Assembly (NCBI RefSeq): GCF_024105665.1 | Contig: NZ_JAAAMK010000004.1 | Location: 1-64,000 of the forward strand | Direction of reading: 5' to 3' | Origin: Aliihoeflea aestuarii | Lineage (GTDB): Bacteria > Pseudomonadota > Alphaproteobacteria > Rhizobiales > Rhizobiaceae | DNA: 64,000 nt | Shown: positions 38,600-46,926 of the stretch, piece after piece | Numbering within the stretch: the stretch's first letter is position 1 | Layout: every line of letters starts with the position of its first letter | Notes under the pieces: model-generated | Databases searched by the model: none | The model's input: the letters and a program-made list of their open reading frames with translations, nothing else | What the model was told of the DNA's origin: nothing | Position numbers and translations under genes: made by a program

Positions 38600-38720
38600 T
38601 GCATCATGCTTCGAAGCGGCCCACACTTGCGTTCACGCCGGTTTTGCTGTCAGTTTGCCCACCCTGCTTGCCCCACAAGGCAAGCCGAGAAATTCAAGTC
38701 TTTCGCGAGTTTTATCGGTC

Positions 38721-39839
38721 ATGCGCGTCATCCTCGAACGGTCGAACCTTCTCAAGTCGCTGAACCATGTTCACCGGGTGGTCGAGCGGCGAAACACGAT
38801 CCCGATCCTGTCCAACGTGCTGCTCAGCGCGGACGGCGAAAATCTGGCGCTGAAAGCGACCGATCTCGACCTTGAAATCACCGAGGCGACACCCGCACGC
38901 GTCGAACAGGCCGGTGCGACGACCGTTCCGGCACATCTTCTCTACGACATCGTGCGCAAGCTTTCGGACGGGTCGGAGGTCATGCTCAAGCTGGATGACG
39001 GTGGCAATGCAATGTCGGTCGTGTCCGGTCGCTCGTCCTTTCGCCTGCAATGCCTGCCCCAGTCCGATTTTCCCGAACTGACGGCGGGGTCGTTCACCCA
39101 TCAGTTCAAGATGCCGGCCGAGGGCGTAAAGCGACTGATCGACAAGACGCAATTCGCGATCTCGACCGAAGAGACGCGCTATTATCTCAACGGCATCTAT
39201 CTCCACACGATCGAGGCAGACGGCCGTTTGCGGCTGCGTTCGGTTGCGACCGACGGCCACCGACTCGCGCGCGCCGAAAGCGAAGCGCCGCACGGCTCGG
39301 AAGGCATGCCCGGCATCATCATTCCGCGCAAGACGGTGTCGGAACTGCAAAAGCTGGTCGACCAGCCGGATCTTGAAATCGGCATCGAGCTTTCCGACAC
39401 CAAGATCCGCTTCACCATAGGCTCGATCGTCCTGACTTCGAAGCTGATCGACGGCACCTTCCCGGACTACCAGCGTGTCATTCCAACCGGCAACGACAAG
39501 AAGCTCCTGATCGACCGGCAAAGCTTCGCCCAGGCCGTCGACCGTGTCTCGACCGTCTCGTCCGAACGCGGGCGCGCGGTGAAGCTGTCGATCGGCGACG
39601 GCATGGTGACCCTCGTGGTCAACAACCCCGATTCGGGCAGCGCCACGGAAGAGGTCGCGGCCGATTATGCGTCCGATCCCATGGAGATCGGCTTCAACGC
39701 CAAGTATCTGCTCGACGTCGCCGCCCAGCTTTCAGGCGGCGAAGCGCAGTTCATGCTGGCAGATGCCGGCTCGCCGACGCTCATTCAGGACGGTACGGAT
39801 GCGGACACGCTCTACGTCCTGATGCCGATGCGCGTCTGA
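38721..39839 (+). CDS. dnaN: DNA polymerase III beta subunit (sliding clamp)
   Basis: 372 residues, standard length. Three clamp domains; N-terminus MRVILERSNLLKSLNHVHRV and RNTIPILSNVLL, C-terminus YVLMPMRV with the typical M-R-V end. Encircles DNA and holds polymerase III. A longer in-frame start exists at 38595 but lies inside the palindrome region and lacks family similarity; ATG 38721 preferred. Followed by recF after 16 bases. Confidence 0.97.
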   Translation: MRVILERSNLLKSLNHVHRVVERRNTIPILSNVLLSADGENLALKATDLDLEITEATPARVEQAGATTVPAHLLYDIVRKLSDGSEVMLKLDDGGNAMSVVSGRSSFRLQCLPQSDFPELTAGSFTHQFKMPAEGVKRLIDKTQFAISTEETRYYLNGIYLHTIEADGRLRLRSVATDGHRLARAESEAPHGSEGMPGIIIPRKTVSELQKLVDQPDLEIGIELSDTKIRFTIGSIVLTSKLIDGTFPDYQRVIPTGNDKKLLIDRQSFAQAVDRVSTVSSERGRAVKLSIGDGMVTLVVNNPDSGSATEEVAADYASDPMEIGFNAKYLLDVAAQLSGGEAQFMLADAGSPTLIQDGTDADTLYVLMPMRV

Positions 39840-39855
39840 CCGCCGGACTGTATCC

Positions 39856-40995
39856 TTGGCCGAACAGACCGCAATCCGTAAGTTCACGCTTACGCATTTC
39901 CGGAATTACGACCAACTGTTCATAACGGTCGATCGCGGGCTCGTCGTCCTCACCGGCGACAATGGCGCGGGCAAGACGAACCTTCTCGAAGCCGTTTCCT
40001 TCCTGACGCCCGGTCGCGGATTGCGCCGCGCCGCGCATGAGGACGTGACCCGCGTGTCGGCCGATGCCGGTTTCGCCATCAATGCGCGGATCGAAGGCGC
40101 ATTCGGCGAGGCGTCGCTGGGCACCGGCACGCTCCCGGACCAGACCGGCCAGATCGAACCCGGTCGCAAGGTGCGCATCAACGGCGTGCCGGTGAAATCC
40201 GCCGACGAGCTTCTCGACTGGCTGCGCGTGATCTGGCTGGTGCCCTCCATGGACACGCTTTTCAACGGGCCGGCCGGCGACCGCCGCCGCTTTCTCGACC
40301 GGCTCGTCCTCGCCATCGATCCGCAGCATGGCAAGCGCGCGCTCGACTACGAAAAAGCCATGCGCGGGCGCAACCGGCTGTTGGCCGAGGGCAGCCGCGA
40401 CGATGGCTGGTTCGAGGCGATAGAGACGCAGATGGCTGAAACCGGCGTCGCCATCGCCTCCGCGCGGATGGAACTCGTCGGCCTGCTCGCCGGCATGATC
40501 GAGAAACTGCCCAACGACGGCCCCTTCCCGAAATCCGACATCGCGCTCGACGGGCTCGTGGAAAAAATGGTCGGCACCATGCCCGCCGTCGACATCGAAA
40601 GCGCCTTCGCCGCACGCCTGTCGGATCAGCGCAATCGCGACCGCGCGGCTGGACGCACGCTCGAGGGGCCGCACCGCTCCGATCTGACGGTGACGCACCG
40701 GCCGAAGGCGATGCCGGCCGCACTGTGCTCGACGGGCGAGCAGAAAGCGCTCCTGACCGGCATCATCCTGTCGCAGGCGCGGCTCGTGGCCGAGATGACC
40801 GGGTCGACCCCGATCCTGCTTCTCGACGAGATCGCCGCGCATCTCGACCCCGGAAGGCGCGCGGCCTTGTTCGACATTCTTCTCGATCTCGACTGCCAGG
40901 CTTTCATGACAGGGACCGATGCAAGCCTGTTTTCGAGCCTTGAGGGCCGTGCCCAGTTTTTCGACGTGCGGGCCGGCACCGTCACAGTGCGGTGA
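39856..40995 (+). CDS. recF: DNA replication/repair protein RecF
   Basis: 379 residues from a TTG start. SMC-like ABC ATPase that loads RecA at gaps with RecO/RecR. N-terminus TLTHFRNYDQL, Walker A TGDNGAGKTNLLEAV, signature region CSTGEQKALLTGIIL, Walker B ILLLDEIAAHLDPGRR. It lies directly behind dnaN in the conserved dnaA-dnaN-recF order. The TTG start is weak in context but no ATG or GTG precedes the conserved N-terminus. Confidence 0.94.
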   Translation: MAEQTAIRKFTLTHFRNYDQLFITVDRGLVVLTGDNGAGKTNLLEAVSFLTPGRGLRRAAHEDVTRVSADAGFAINARIEGAFGEASLGTGTLPDQTGQIEPGRKVRINGVPVKSADELLDWLRVIWLVPSMDTLFNGPAGDRRRFLDRLVLAIDPQHGKRALDYEKAMRGRNRLLAEGSRDDGWFEAIETQMAETGVAIASARMELVGLLAGMIEKLPNDGPFPKSDIALDGLVEKMVGTMPAVDIESAFAARLSDQRNRDRAAGRTLEGPHRSDLTVTHRPKAMPAALCSTGEQKALLTGIILSQARLVAEMTGSTPILLLDEIAAHLDPGRRAALFDILLDLDCQAFMTGTDASLFSSLEGRAQFFDVRAGTVTVR

Positions 40996-41026
40996 CAAGC
41001 GGGCGCCCACAGCCTACCATTGCGTG

Positions 41027-41791
41027 ATGAGCCAGCCCCCTGCCCTTTCCGACGACGAAATCGAACGCTATGCGCGCCACATCGTGCTGCCGGAAATCGG
41101 CGGGCCCGGTCAGCAGAAGCTAAAAGGCGCGCGCGTGCTCGTCGTCGGCGCGGGCGGTCTCGGCGCGCCGGTTCTGCTCTACCTCGCCGCCGCGGGGATC
41201 GGCACGCTCGGCATCGTGGATGACGATACGGTCTCCCTGTCCAATCTGCAGCGGCAGGTGATCCATGCGGGTGACGATGTCGGAACGGCGAAGGCGGACA
41301 GCGCGGCAAACGCGATCGGTCGGATCAACCCGCATGTAAAGGTCGTCTCTCACACACTGCGCCTGACCGCCGACAATGCGGCAGACCTTCTTGCGGACTA
41401 CGACATCGCCGTCGATGGGTCCGACAATTTCGCCACGCGCTACGCGCTCGCCGACGCCTGCGCACTCGCGAAAGTCACGCTGGTTACCGGTGCGGTCGGA
41501 CGTTTTGACGGATCGGTGACGGTGCTGAAGCCCTTCGAAACAGGACCGGACGGCCGCCCCAATCCATCCTACCGCGACCTGTTCCCCGAACCGCCGCCGG
41601 ACGGGCTGGTCCCAAGCTGCGCGGAAGCCGGAATCGTCGGCGCGCTCGTCGGCGTCATCGGCACATTGCAGGCCATGGAAGTGATCAAGCTCATCACCGG
41701 CGCGGGCGAACCGCTGGTCGGAAGGCTACTGCTTTACGACGGGCTCGGCGCACGTTTCGACGTGGTCAGGTACAAATCCGCCACGCCCTGA
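41027..41791 (+). CDS. moeB: HesA/MoeB/ThiF-family sulfur-carrier adenylyltransferase
   Basis: 254 residues. N-terminus ERYARHIVLPEIGGPGQQKL with the conserved Arg-His, ATP loop VLVVGAGGLGAPVLLYLAAAG, and catalytic-type region DGSDNFATRYALADAC. The protein lacks the C-terminal rhodanese domain and the zinc-binding CxxC pairs are not evident in full, so MoeB versus ThiF cannot be settled. It adenylates the C-terminal Gly of MoaD or ThiS. Position behind recF is usual for rhizobia. Confidence 0.9.
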   Translation: MSQPPALSDDEIERYARHIVLPEIGGPGQQKLKGARVLVVGAGGLGAPVLLYLAAAGIGTLGIVDDDTVSLSNLQRQVIHAGDDVGTAKADSAANAIGRINPHVKVVSHTLRLTADNAADLLADYDIAVDGSDNFATRYALADACALAKVTLVTGAVGRFDGSVTVLKPFETGPDGRPNPSYRDLFPEPPPDGLVPSCAEAGIVGALVGVIGTLQAMEVIKLITGAGEPLVGRLLLYDGLGARFDVVRYKSATP

Positions 41792-41794
41792 CGC

Positions 41795-42796
41795 TCACAC
41801 CTTTGTCGGCAAGACGCGATCCGGCGGGCGGTGGCCGTCGAAGAAGGTGCGGATGTTGATGATGACCTTTTCGCCCATGTCGATGCGGCCTTCGATCGTC
41901 GCCGACCCCATATGCGGCAGGATCACCACCTTGCCCTTTTCGGCAAGTTTGCGCAGCTTCGGATTGACCGCCGGTTCGTGCTCGAACACGTCGAGACCGG
42001 CCCCGGCCAGTTTCTCCGTCTGGAGCATCTTGATCAGCGCGTCCTCGTCGATGATGTCGCCGCGCGCGATGTTCACCAGATAGGCCGAGGGCTGCATCAG
42101 GGCCAACCTGCGGGCCGACAGAAGGTGAAAGGTCGCCGGCGTCGAGGGGCAGTTGACCGAGATGATGTCCATGCGGGCCAGCATCTGGTCGAGGCTTTCC
42201 CAATAAGTCGCCTCCAACTCGTCCTCGATCAGCGGGGCGACGCGCTTGCGGTTGTGATAGTGGATCGACAGGCCGAACGCCTTGGCGCGGCGCGCGACGG
42301 CGGTTCCGATGCGGCCCATGCCGATGATGCCGAGACGCTTGCCGCGCACGCGCCTGCCCAGCATCCATGTCGGCGACCAGCCGTCCCACTTGCCCGTTTC
42401 GGTCAGGACGGCGGCGCCCTCGACGAGCCGGCGCGGAACGGCCAGCATCAGCGCCATCGTCATATCGGCCGTGTCCTCGTTGAGGACGTTGGGCGTGTTG
42501 GTGACGGTGATGTTCTTCTTCGCTGCGGCCGCCACGTCGATATTGTCGACGCCGTTGCCGTAATTCGCAATGAGCTTGAGCGCCGGTCCGGCCTGTTCGA
42601 TCAGCGCCGCGTCGATCCTGTCGGTGACGGTCGGCACCAGCACGTCCGCCTCGCGCATCGCCGCCACGAGTTCGGGCTGCGTCAGCGGGCGATCGTCCAC
42701 ATTGAGCCGCGCGTCGAAGAGTTCGCGCATGCGCGTTTCGACCTGATCGGGCAATTTGCGGGTGATAACGACCTGAGGCTTCTTGCGGGCTGTCAT
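41795..42796 (-). CDS. D-2-hydroxyacid dehydrogenase (GyaR/glycerate dehydrogenase type)
   Basis: 333 residues. NAD(P)-binding GIIGMGRIGTAVARRAKAFG near residue 153; catalytic Arg in NIARGDIIDEDAL, Glu in FEHEPAVNP and His in LPHMGSATIEGR. NYGNGVDNIDVAAA is typical of the glyoxylate reductase (GyaR) branch. It probably reduces glyoxylate or hydroxypyruvate in the cytoplasm. Converges with moeB three bases away; a second enzyme of related function is at 152-1099 but belongs to a different subfamily. Confidence 0.9.
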   Translation of the reverse strand: MTARKKPQVVITRKLPDQVETRMRELFDARLNVDDRPLTQPELVAAMREADVLVPTVTDRIDAALIEQAGPALKLIANYGNGVDNIDVAAAAKKNITVTNTPNVLNEDTADMTMALMLAVPRRLVEGAAVLTETGKWDGWSPTWMLGRRVRGKRLGIIGMGRIGTAVARRAKAFGLSIHYHNRKRVAPLIEDELEATYWESLDQMLARMDIISVNCPSTPATFHLLSARRLALMQPSAYLVNIARGDIIDEDALIKMLQTEKLAGAGLDVFEHEPAVNPKLRKLAEKGKVVILPHMGSATIEGRIDMGEKVIINIRTFFDGHRPPDRVLPTKV

Positions 42797-42934
42797 GGGT
42801 TCCTCGCCTCCTGACGCGTTGAGACCTCTTTAACCAAGAACGCCGATAGTTAAAACCGGAATCACCGGCACTGGGGACTGGCTCGCGAGTCTCGTGCCGC
42901 TATAGCCGAAAATCCTTTCCAAGGTCTCGACACT

Positions 42935-43507
42935 ATGAAGCCCCGCACGTCCCTTCGCCTGACCCTCCGCCGCATGACGCTTTTCGCCCTGGCGATGGCG
43001 CTTGCGGTCACCGGCGTCGTGACGGAGGGCTTTTCGCCGCAAGCGGTGGCAGTGGCACAGCAGGTCGGCCCGAGCGGCCTGCCGCTGCCGCGCTATGTCA
43101 GCCTGCGCGCCAACCGCGTCAATCTGCGGGTGGGACCGGGCACCAATTACGCAGTCGAGTGGATGTACACGAAATCGGGAATTCCGATGGAGATCATCCA
43201 GGAATACGACAATTGGCGGCGGGTGCGCGACGCCGAGGGCGCGGAAGGCTGGATCAACCAGTCGCTTCTGTCGGGCAACCGAACGGCGGTCGCGGCCCCG
43301 TGGCACAAGGGCAAGGACGTCCAGATCAATCTTCACCGCGAGGGTAATCGCGGATCGCCGGTGCGCGCCATTCTGGAACCGGGCGTCGTCACTTCGGTGC
43401 GCGCGTGCAACGGCGACTGGTGCGAGGTGGATGCGGGCGGGCATCGCGGCTGGGTCGAACAGGCGCAGCTTTGGGGCGTCTATCCCGGCGAGACCTATTC
43501 GGACTGA
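42935..43507 (+). CDS. Secreted protein with two bacterial SH3-like domains
   Basis: 190 residues. Signal peptide (RMTLFALAMALAVTGVVTEG) to about residue 40. First SH3 domain: RYVSLRANRVNLRVGPGTNY, AVEWMYTKSGIPMEIIQEYD, NWRRVRDAEGAEGWINQSLL. Second, more diverged: VQINLHREGNRGSPVRAILE and NGDWCEVDAGGHRGWVEQ. Such SH3 proteins bind cell wall peptides in the periplasm; exact role unknown. Single gene, converging on irr. Confidence 0.87.
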   Translation: MKPRTSLRLTLRRMTLFALAMALAVTGVVTEGFSPQAVAVAQQVGPSGLPLPRYVSLRANRVNLRVGPGTNYAVEWMYTKSGIPMEIIQEYDNWRRVRDAEGAEGWINQSLLSGNRTAVAAPWHKGKDVQINLHREGNRGSPVRAILEPGVVTSVRACNGDWCEVDAGGHRGWVEQAQLWGVYPGETYSD

Positions 43508-43524
43508 TGAGAGCATTTTGAAGT

Positions 43525-43592
43525 CAGACGGAATCGTCTGGCGTCGCACAAATGCGGCTGGAAGAAACAAGGCTGGCGTTCGTCAGAACGCC
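43525..43592. terminator. Two stem-loops between convergent SH3 and irr genes
   Basis: CAGACG-GAAT-CGTCTG at 43525-43540 and GGCGTTC-GTCA-GAACGCC at 43575-43592 fill the 91-base convergent gap. Neither has a T-run, so termination is an inference from placement. Confidence 0.4.
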
Positions 43593-43598
43593 GCTGCT

Positions 43599-44090
43599 CT
43601 AGCCGCGCTTCGGCCGCAGGCGAATGATGATGTCGACATTCGCGATTTCCATACCTTCCGGCGGCTCCGGCAGGTTGGTCACGCCGACCGGGCCGTGCTC
43701 GATGTCCATCACCCGGTTTTCACCCTCGATATAGAAGTGATGGTGGTCCGACGTGTTGGTGTCGAAATAGGTCCGCGCGCCCTCGACGGCCAGAATGCGC
43801 AGGAGGCCGGCGTCGGTGAACTGGTGCAGCGTGTTGTAGACCGTCGCCAGCGAAACGGCGACGCCGGCGACCACGGCTTCCTCGTGAAGCTCCTCGGCGG
43901 ACAGATGCCGGTCGCCCTGCGCGAACAGAAGATCGGCCAGCGCGACGCGCTGGCGCGTCGGGCGCAGCCCGGCGCTCCTGACGCGCTTCTCAATGTCTTC
44001 CGCTGTATAATCGCTGCCTGAGGCCATACGCTCGCCGGGTGTAGCTGCCGAATTTCCGTTTTGCGCCGCCTCGTCGATCGGCAGGCACAT
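43599..44090 (-). CDS. irr: Iron response regulator Irr (Fur family)
   Basis: 163 residues from ATG 44090. Fur-fold winged helix with GLRPTRQRVALADLLFAQGD and VSLATVYNTLHQF. The TSDHHHFY triple-His stretch is the haem/metal site characteristic of rhizobial Irr. In this order Irr represses haem and other iron-using genes under iron shortage and is degraded upon haem binding. Start uncertain: ATG 44027 (MASGSDYTAED) and an upstream TTG at 44111 are also possible. Divergent from fabA, as in other Rhizobiales. Confidence 0.93.
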   Translation of the reverse strand: MCLPIDEAAQNGNSAATPGERMASGSDYTAEDIEKRVRSAGLRPTRQRVALADLLFAQGDRHLSAEELHEEAVVAGVAVSLATVYNTLHQFTDAGLLRILAVEGARTYFDTNTSDHHHFYIEGENRVMDIEHGPVGVTNLPEPPEGMEIANVDIIIRLRPKRG

Positions 44091-44248
44091 TCCGTTGAGA
44101 TATATTCGCAAGCCGCCGCGCGATCAATAGCGGCGCATTGACCCCGTCCTGCAGGCCATATAAGCGCGAACGCGGTTTCCAGCGTCAAACAGACTATGCT
44201 AGGGACATGCGAAACGGCCGGTCCGGCCGCGCCAAAGGACGGAGCACT

Positions 44249-44764
44249 ATGGCTGAACAGAAATCGAGCTACGGATACGAAGATCTTCTTGCCTGTTCGC
44301 GAGGCGACCTTTTCGGTCCCGGCAACGCCCAATTGCCTGCCCCGCCGATGCTCATGTTCGACCGAATCACCGAAATCAGCGAAACGGGCGGCGAATTCGG
44401 CAAGGGGTTCATCCGTGCCGAACTCGACATCAAGCCGGACCTCTGGTTCTTTCCCTGCCATTTCCCGGGCAACCCCATCATGCCGGGCTGCCTCGGCCTC
44501 GACGCCATGTGGCAACTGACCGGCTTTTTCCTTGGCTGGCTCGGCGAAGAGGGCAAGGGCATGGCCCTGTCCACCGGCGAAGTGAAATTCAAGGGCATGG
44601 TCACGCCTTCGGTCAAAAGGGTCGAATACGGCGTCGACTTCAAGCGCGTCATGCGCGGTCGCCTCGTCCTGGGCATCGCGGATGGCTGGCTGAAGGCAGA
44701 CGGCGAACAGATCTACAAGGCGACCGACCTGAAAGTCGGCCTGTCGAAGCAGGAAGCTGCCTGA
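44249..44764 (+). CDS. fabA: 3-hydroxydecanoyl-ACP dehydratase/isomerase
   Basis: 171 residues. Makes the cis-double bond for unsaturated fatty acids. Catalytic His in [13 protein letters not shown] and Asp in [18 protein letters not shown]-terminal [23 protein letters not shown] 44249 behind GGACGGAG. First gene of fabA-fabB-fabI; the 158-base gap to irr should hold the promoter (TTGACC and TATAAG occur at 44136-44162 but with only 15 bases between). Confidence 0.96.
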   Translation: MAEQKSSYGYEDLLACSRGDLFGPGNAQLPAPPMLMFDRITEISETGGEFGKGFIRAELDIKPDLWFFPCHFPGNPIMPGCLGLDAMWQLTGFFLGWLGEEGKGMALSTGEVKFKGMVTPSVKRVEYGVDFKRVMRGRLVLGIADGWLKADGEQIYKATDLKVGLSKQEAA

Positions 44765-44814
44765 ACCTTTTCGCGAATTCAGGGTCGTCAGACCCGCAAC
44801 CAGTGGAGCGCGAC

Positions 44815-46035
44815 ATGAGACGCGTCGTCATTTCGGGACTGGGGATCGTATCCTCGATCGGAAGCAATGCCGAGGAGGTCACGGCCTCGTTGCGCGATAC
44901 GCGCTCGGGCATCTCCTTCTCGCCGGATTTCGCCGAGCACGGCTTCAAATGCCAGGTATGGGGCAAGCCGGATCTGGACGCCTCCGAACTGGTCGATCGG
45001 CGCGCCATGCGCTTCCTGTCGAAGGGCGGCGCGTGGAACCACGTCGCCATGGAGCAGGCGATCGCCGATGCGGGGCTCGGGGAAGCCGAGATCACCAATG
45101 AGCGCACCGGCATCATCATGGGCTCGGGCGGTCCTTCGACGCGCCAGATCGTGGAGGCTGCCGATATCGTGCGCGAAAAGGGCAGCCCCAAGCGCATCGG
45201 GCCGTTCGCCGTGCCGAAGGCTATGTCTTCTACAGCGTCGGCTACGCTTGCGACCTGGTTCAAGATTCACGGCGTCAATTACTCGATCTCGTCGGCCTGC
45301 TCGACCTCGGCGCATTGTATCGGCAACGCCTATGAGTTGATCCAGTGGGGCAAGCAGGATCGGGTCTTCGCGGGCGGCCACGAGGACCTCGACTGGACCA
45401 TGTCGAACCTCTTCGACGCGATGGGCGCGATGTCATCTAAATACAATGAGACGCCAGCGGTAGCTTCCCGCGCATATGACGAGGGTCGCGACGGGTTCGT
45501 CATCGCCGGCGGCGCGGGCGTTCTGGTGGTCGAGGAACTGGAAGCGGCCAAGGCGCGTGGTGCCAAGATCTATGCCGAGATCGTCGGCTACGGCGCGACA
45601 TCCGATGGCCACGACATGGTCGCCCCGTCCGGCGAAGGCGCGGTGCGCTGCATGCGTCAGGCGCTCGCCGGGGTCAAGGGCGACGTCGATTACATCAACA
45701 CCCACGGCACCTCGACGCCGGTCGGTGATTCCAAGGAAATGGGCGCGATCCGCGAGGTATTCGGCGAGAAGATCCCGCATATCCAGTCGACAAAGTCGCT
45801 GACCGGCCATTCGCTCGGTGCGGCAGGCGTGCAGGAATCCATCTACTCACTGTTGATGATGCAGGCCGGCTTTATCGGCGAAAGCGCTCATATCGAAACG
45901 CTCGATCCCGAATTCGAAGGCATGCCCGTCGTTCGCAAGCGCATCGACGACGCCAAGTTCGACATCGCGCTCTCCAACTCGTTCGGTTTCGGCGGAACCA
46001 ACGCGACGCTGGTCTTCCAGCGCTACCAGGATTGA
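44815..46035 (+). CDS. fabB: 3-oxoacyl-ACP synthase I
   Basis: 406 residues. Condensing enzyme that elongates the FabA product. Active-site Cys in [14 protein letters not shown], the two histidines in [14 protein letters not shown] and [11 protein letters not shown], and the C-terminal [11 protein letters not shown] loop. ATG 44815 with GGAG nine bases upstream; 50 bases after fabA. The frame is open through fabA but the chosen ATG gives [15 protein letters not shown], the family start. Confidence 0.96.
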   Translation: MRRVVISGLGIVSSIGSNAEEVTASLRDTRSGISFSPDFAEHGFKCQVWGKPDLDASELVDRRAMRFLSKGGAWNHVAMEQAIADAGLGEAEITNERTGIIMGSGGPSTRQIVEAADIVREKGSPKRIGPFAVPKAMSSTASATLATWFKIHGVNYSISSACSTSAHCIGNAYELIQWGKQDRVFAGGHEDLDWTMSNLFDAMGAMSSKYNETPAVASRAYDEGRDGFVIAGGAGVLVVEELEAAKARGAKIYAEIVGYGATSDGHDMVAPSGEGAVRCMRQALAGVKGDVDYINTHGTSTPVGDSKEMGAIREVFGEKIPHIQSTKSLTGHSLGAAGVQESIYSLLMMQAGFIGESAHIETLDPEFEGMPVVRKRIDDAKFDIALSNSFGFGGTNATLVFQRYQD

Positions 46036-46039
46036 TCTG

Positions 46040-46861
46040 ATGGACAGACTGATGAAGGGCAAACGCGGCCTCGTGATGGGCGTCGCGAACGATCACTCGA
46101 TCGCGTGGGGCATCGCCAAGCAGCTTGCCGAGCATGGCGCTGAACTCGCTTTCACCTATCAGGGCGAGGCGTTCGGCCGCCGCGTGAAGCCATTGGCGGA
46201 AAAGGTCGGTGCAAAGCTGGTCCTGCCCTGCGACGTTGAGGATTCGGCGTCGATCGACAGCGTCTTCGACGCGCTCAAAGCCGAATGGGGCACGATCGAC
46301 TTCGTCGTCCACGCCATCGGCTTTTCCGACAAGAACGAGTTGAAGGGCCTTTACGCCAATACGACGAAGGACAACTTCACCCGCACGATGGTCATCTCGT
46401 GCTACTCGTTCACCGAAATCGCCCGCAAGGCGGCCGAGATGATGAATCCGGGCGGCTCGATGCTCACGCTGACCTATGCCGGGTCCGTGCGCGTCATGCC
46501 GAACTACAATGTCATGGGCGTCGCCAAGGCCGCTCTCGAAGCATCCGTGCGCTATCTTGCCGACGATTACGGACCGAAGGACATTCGCGTCAACGCGATC
46601 TCCGCAGGCCCCGTGCGCACGCTTGCGGGCGCGGGCATCTCCGATGCGCGGCTGATGTTCACCTACCAGCAGCGCAACTCGCCGCTGCGCCGCACCGTCA
46701 CCATCGACGAGGTCGGCGGCTCGGCGCTCTATCTGCTCTCCGGTCTCTCGTCCGGTGTCACCGGCGAAATTCACTATGTGGATTCAGGCTATCACATCAC
46801 GTCGATGCCCACTTTGAGCGAATTGAAGTCGACGGAGACGGTCGTCGGCGATGCCGAATGA
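46040..46861 (+). CDS. fabI: Enoyl-ACP reductase (NADH)
   Basis: 273 residues. Last step of each elongation cycle. N-terminal cofactor motif GVANDHSIAWGIAKQL, active-site pair YNVMGVAKAALE (Y-x6-K), and GPVRTLAGAGI. The start is four bases after fabB; an in-frame ATG at 46052 (MKGKRGLVMG) is an alternative. The FabI type is the triclosan/diazaborine target class. Confidence 0.95.
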   Translation: MDRLMKGKRGLVMGVANDHSIAWGIAKQLAEHGAELAFTYQGEAFGRRVKPLAEKVGAKLVLPCDVEDSASIDSVFDALKAEWGTIDFVVHAIGFSDKNELKGLYANTTKDNFTRTMVISCYSFTEIARKAAEMMNPGGSMLTLTYAGSVRVMPNYNVMGVAKAALEASVRYLADDYGPKDIRVNAISAGPVRTLAGAGISDARLMFTYQQRNSPLRRTVTIDEVGGSALYLLSGLSSGVTGEIHYVDSGYHITSMPTLSELKSTETVVGDAE

Positions 46862-46926
46862 CCATGTGACGGCAAAATGAGTCTTTAAGGAGTATGCGGT
46901 AACACATCGCAACCGAGGTGCGTCGC

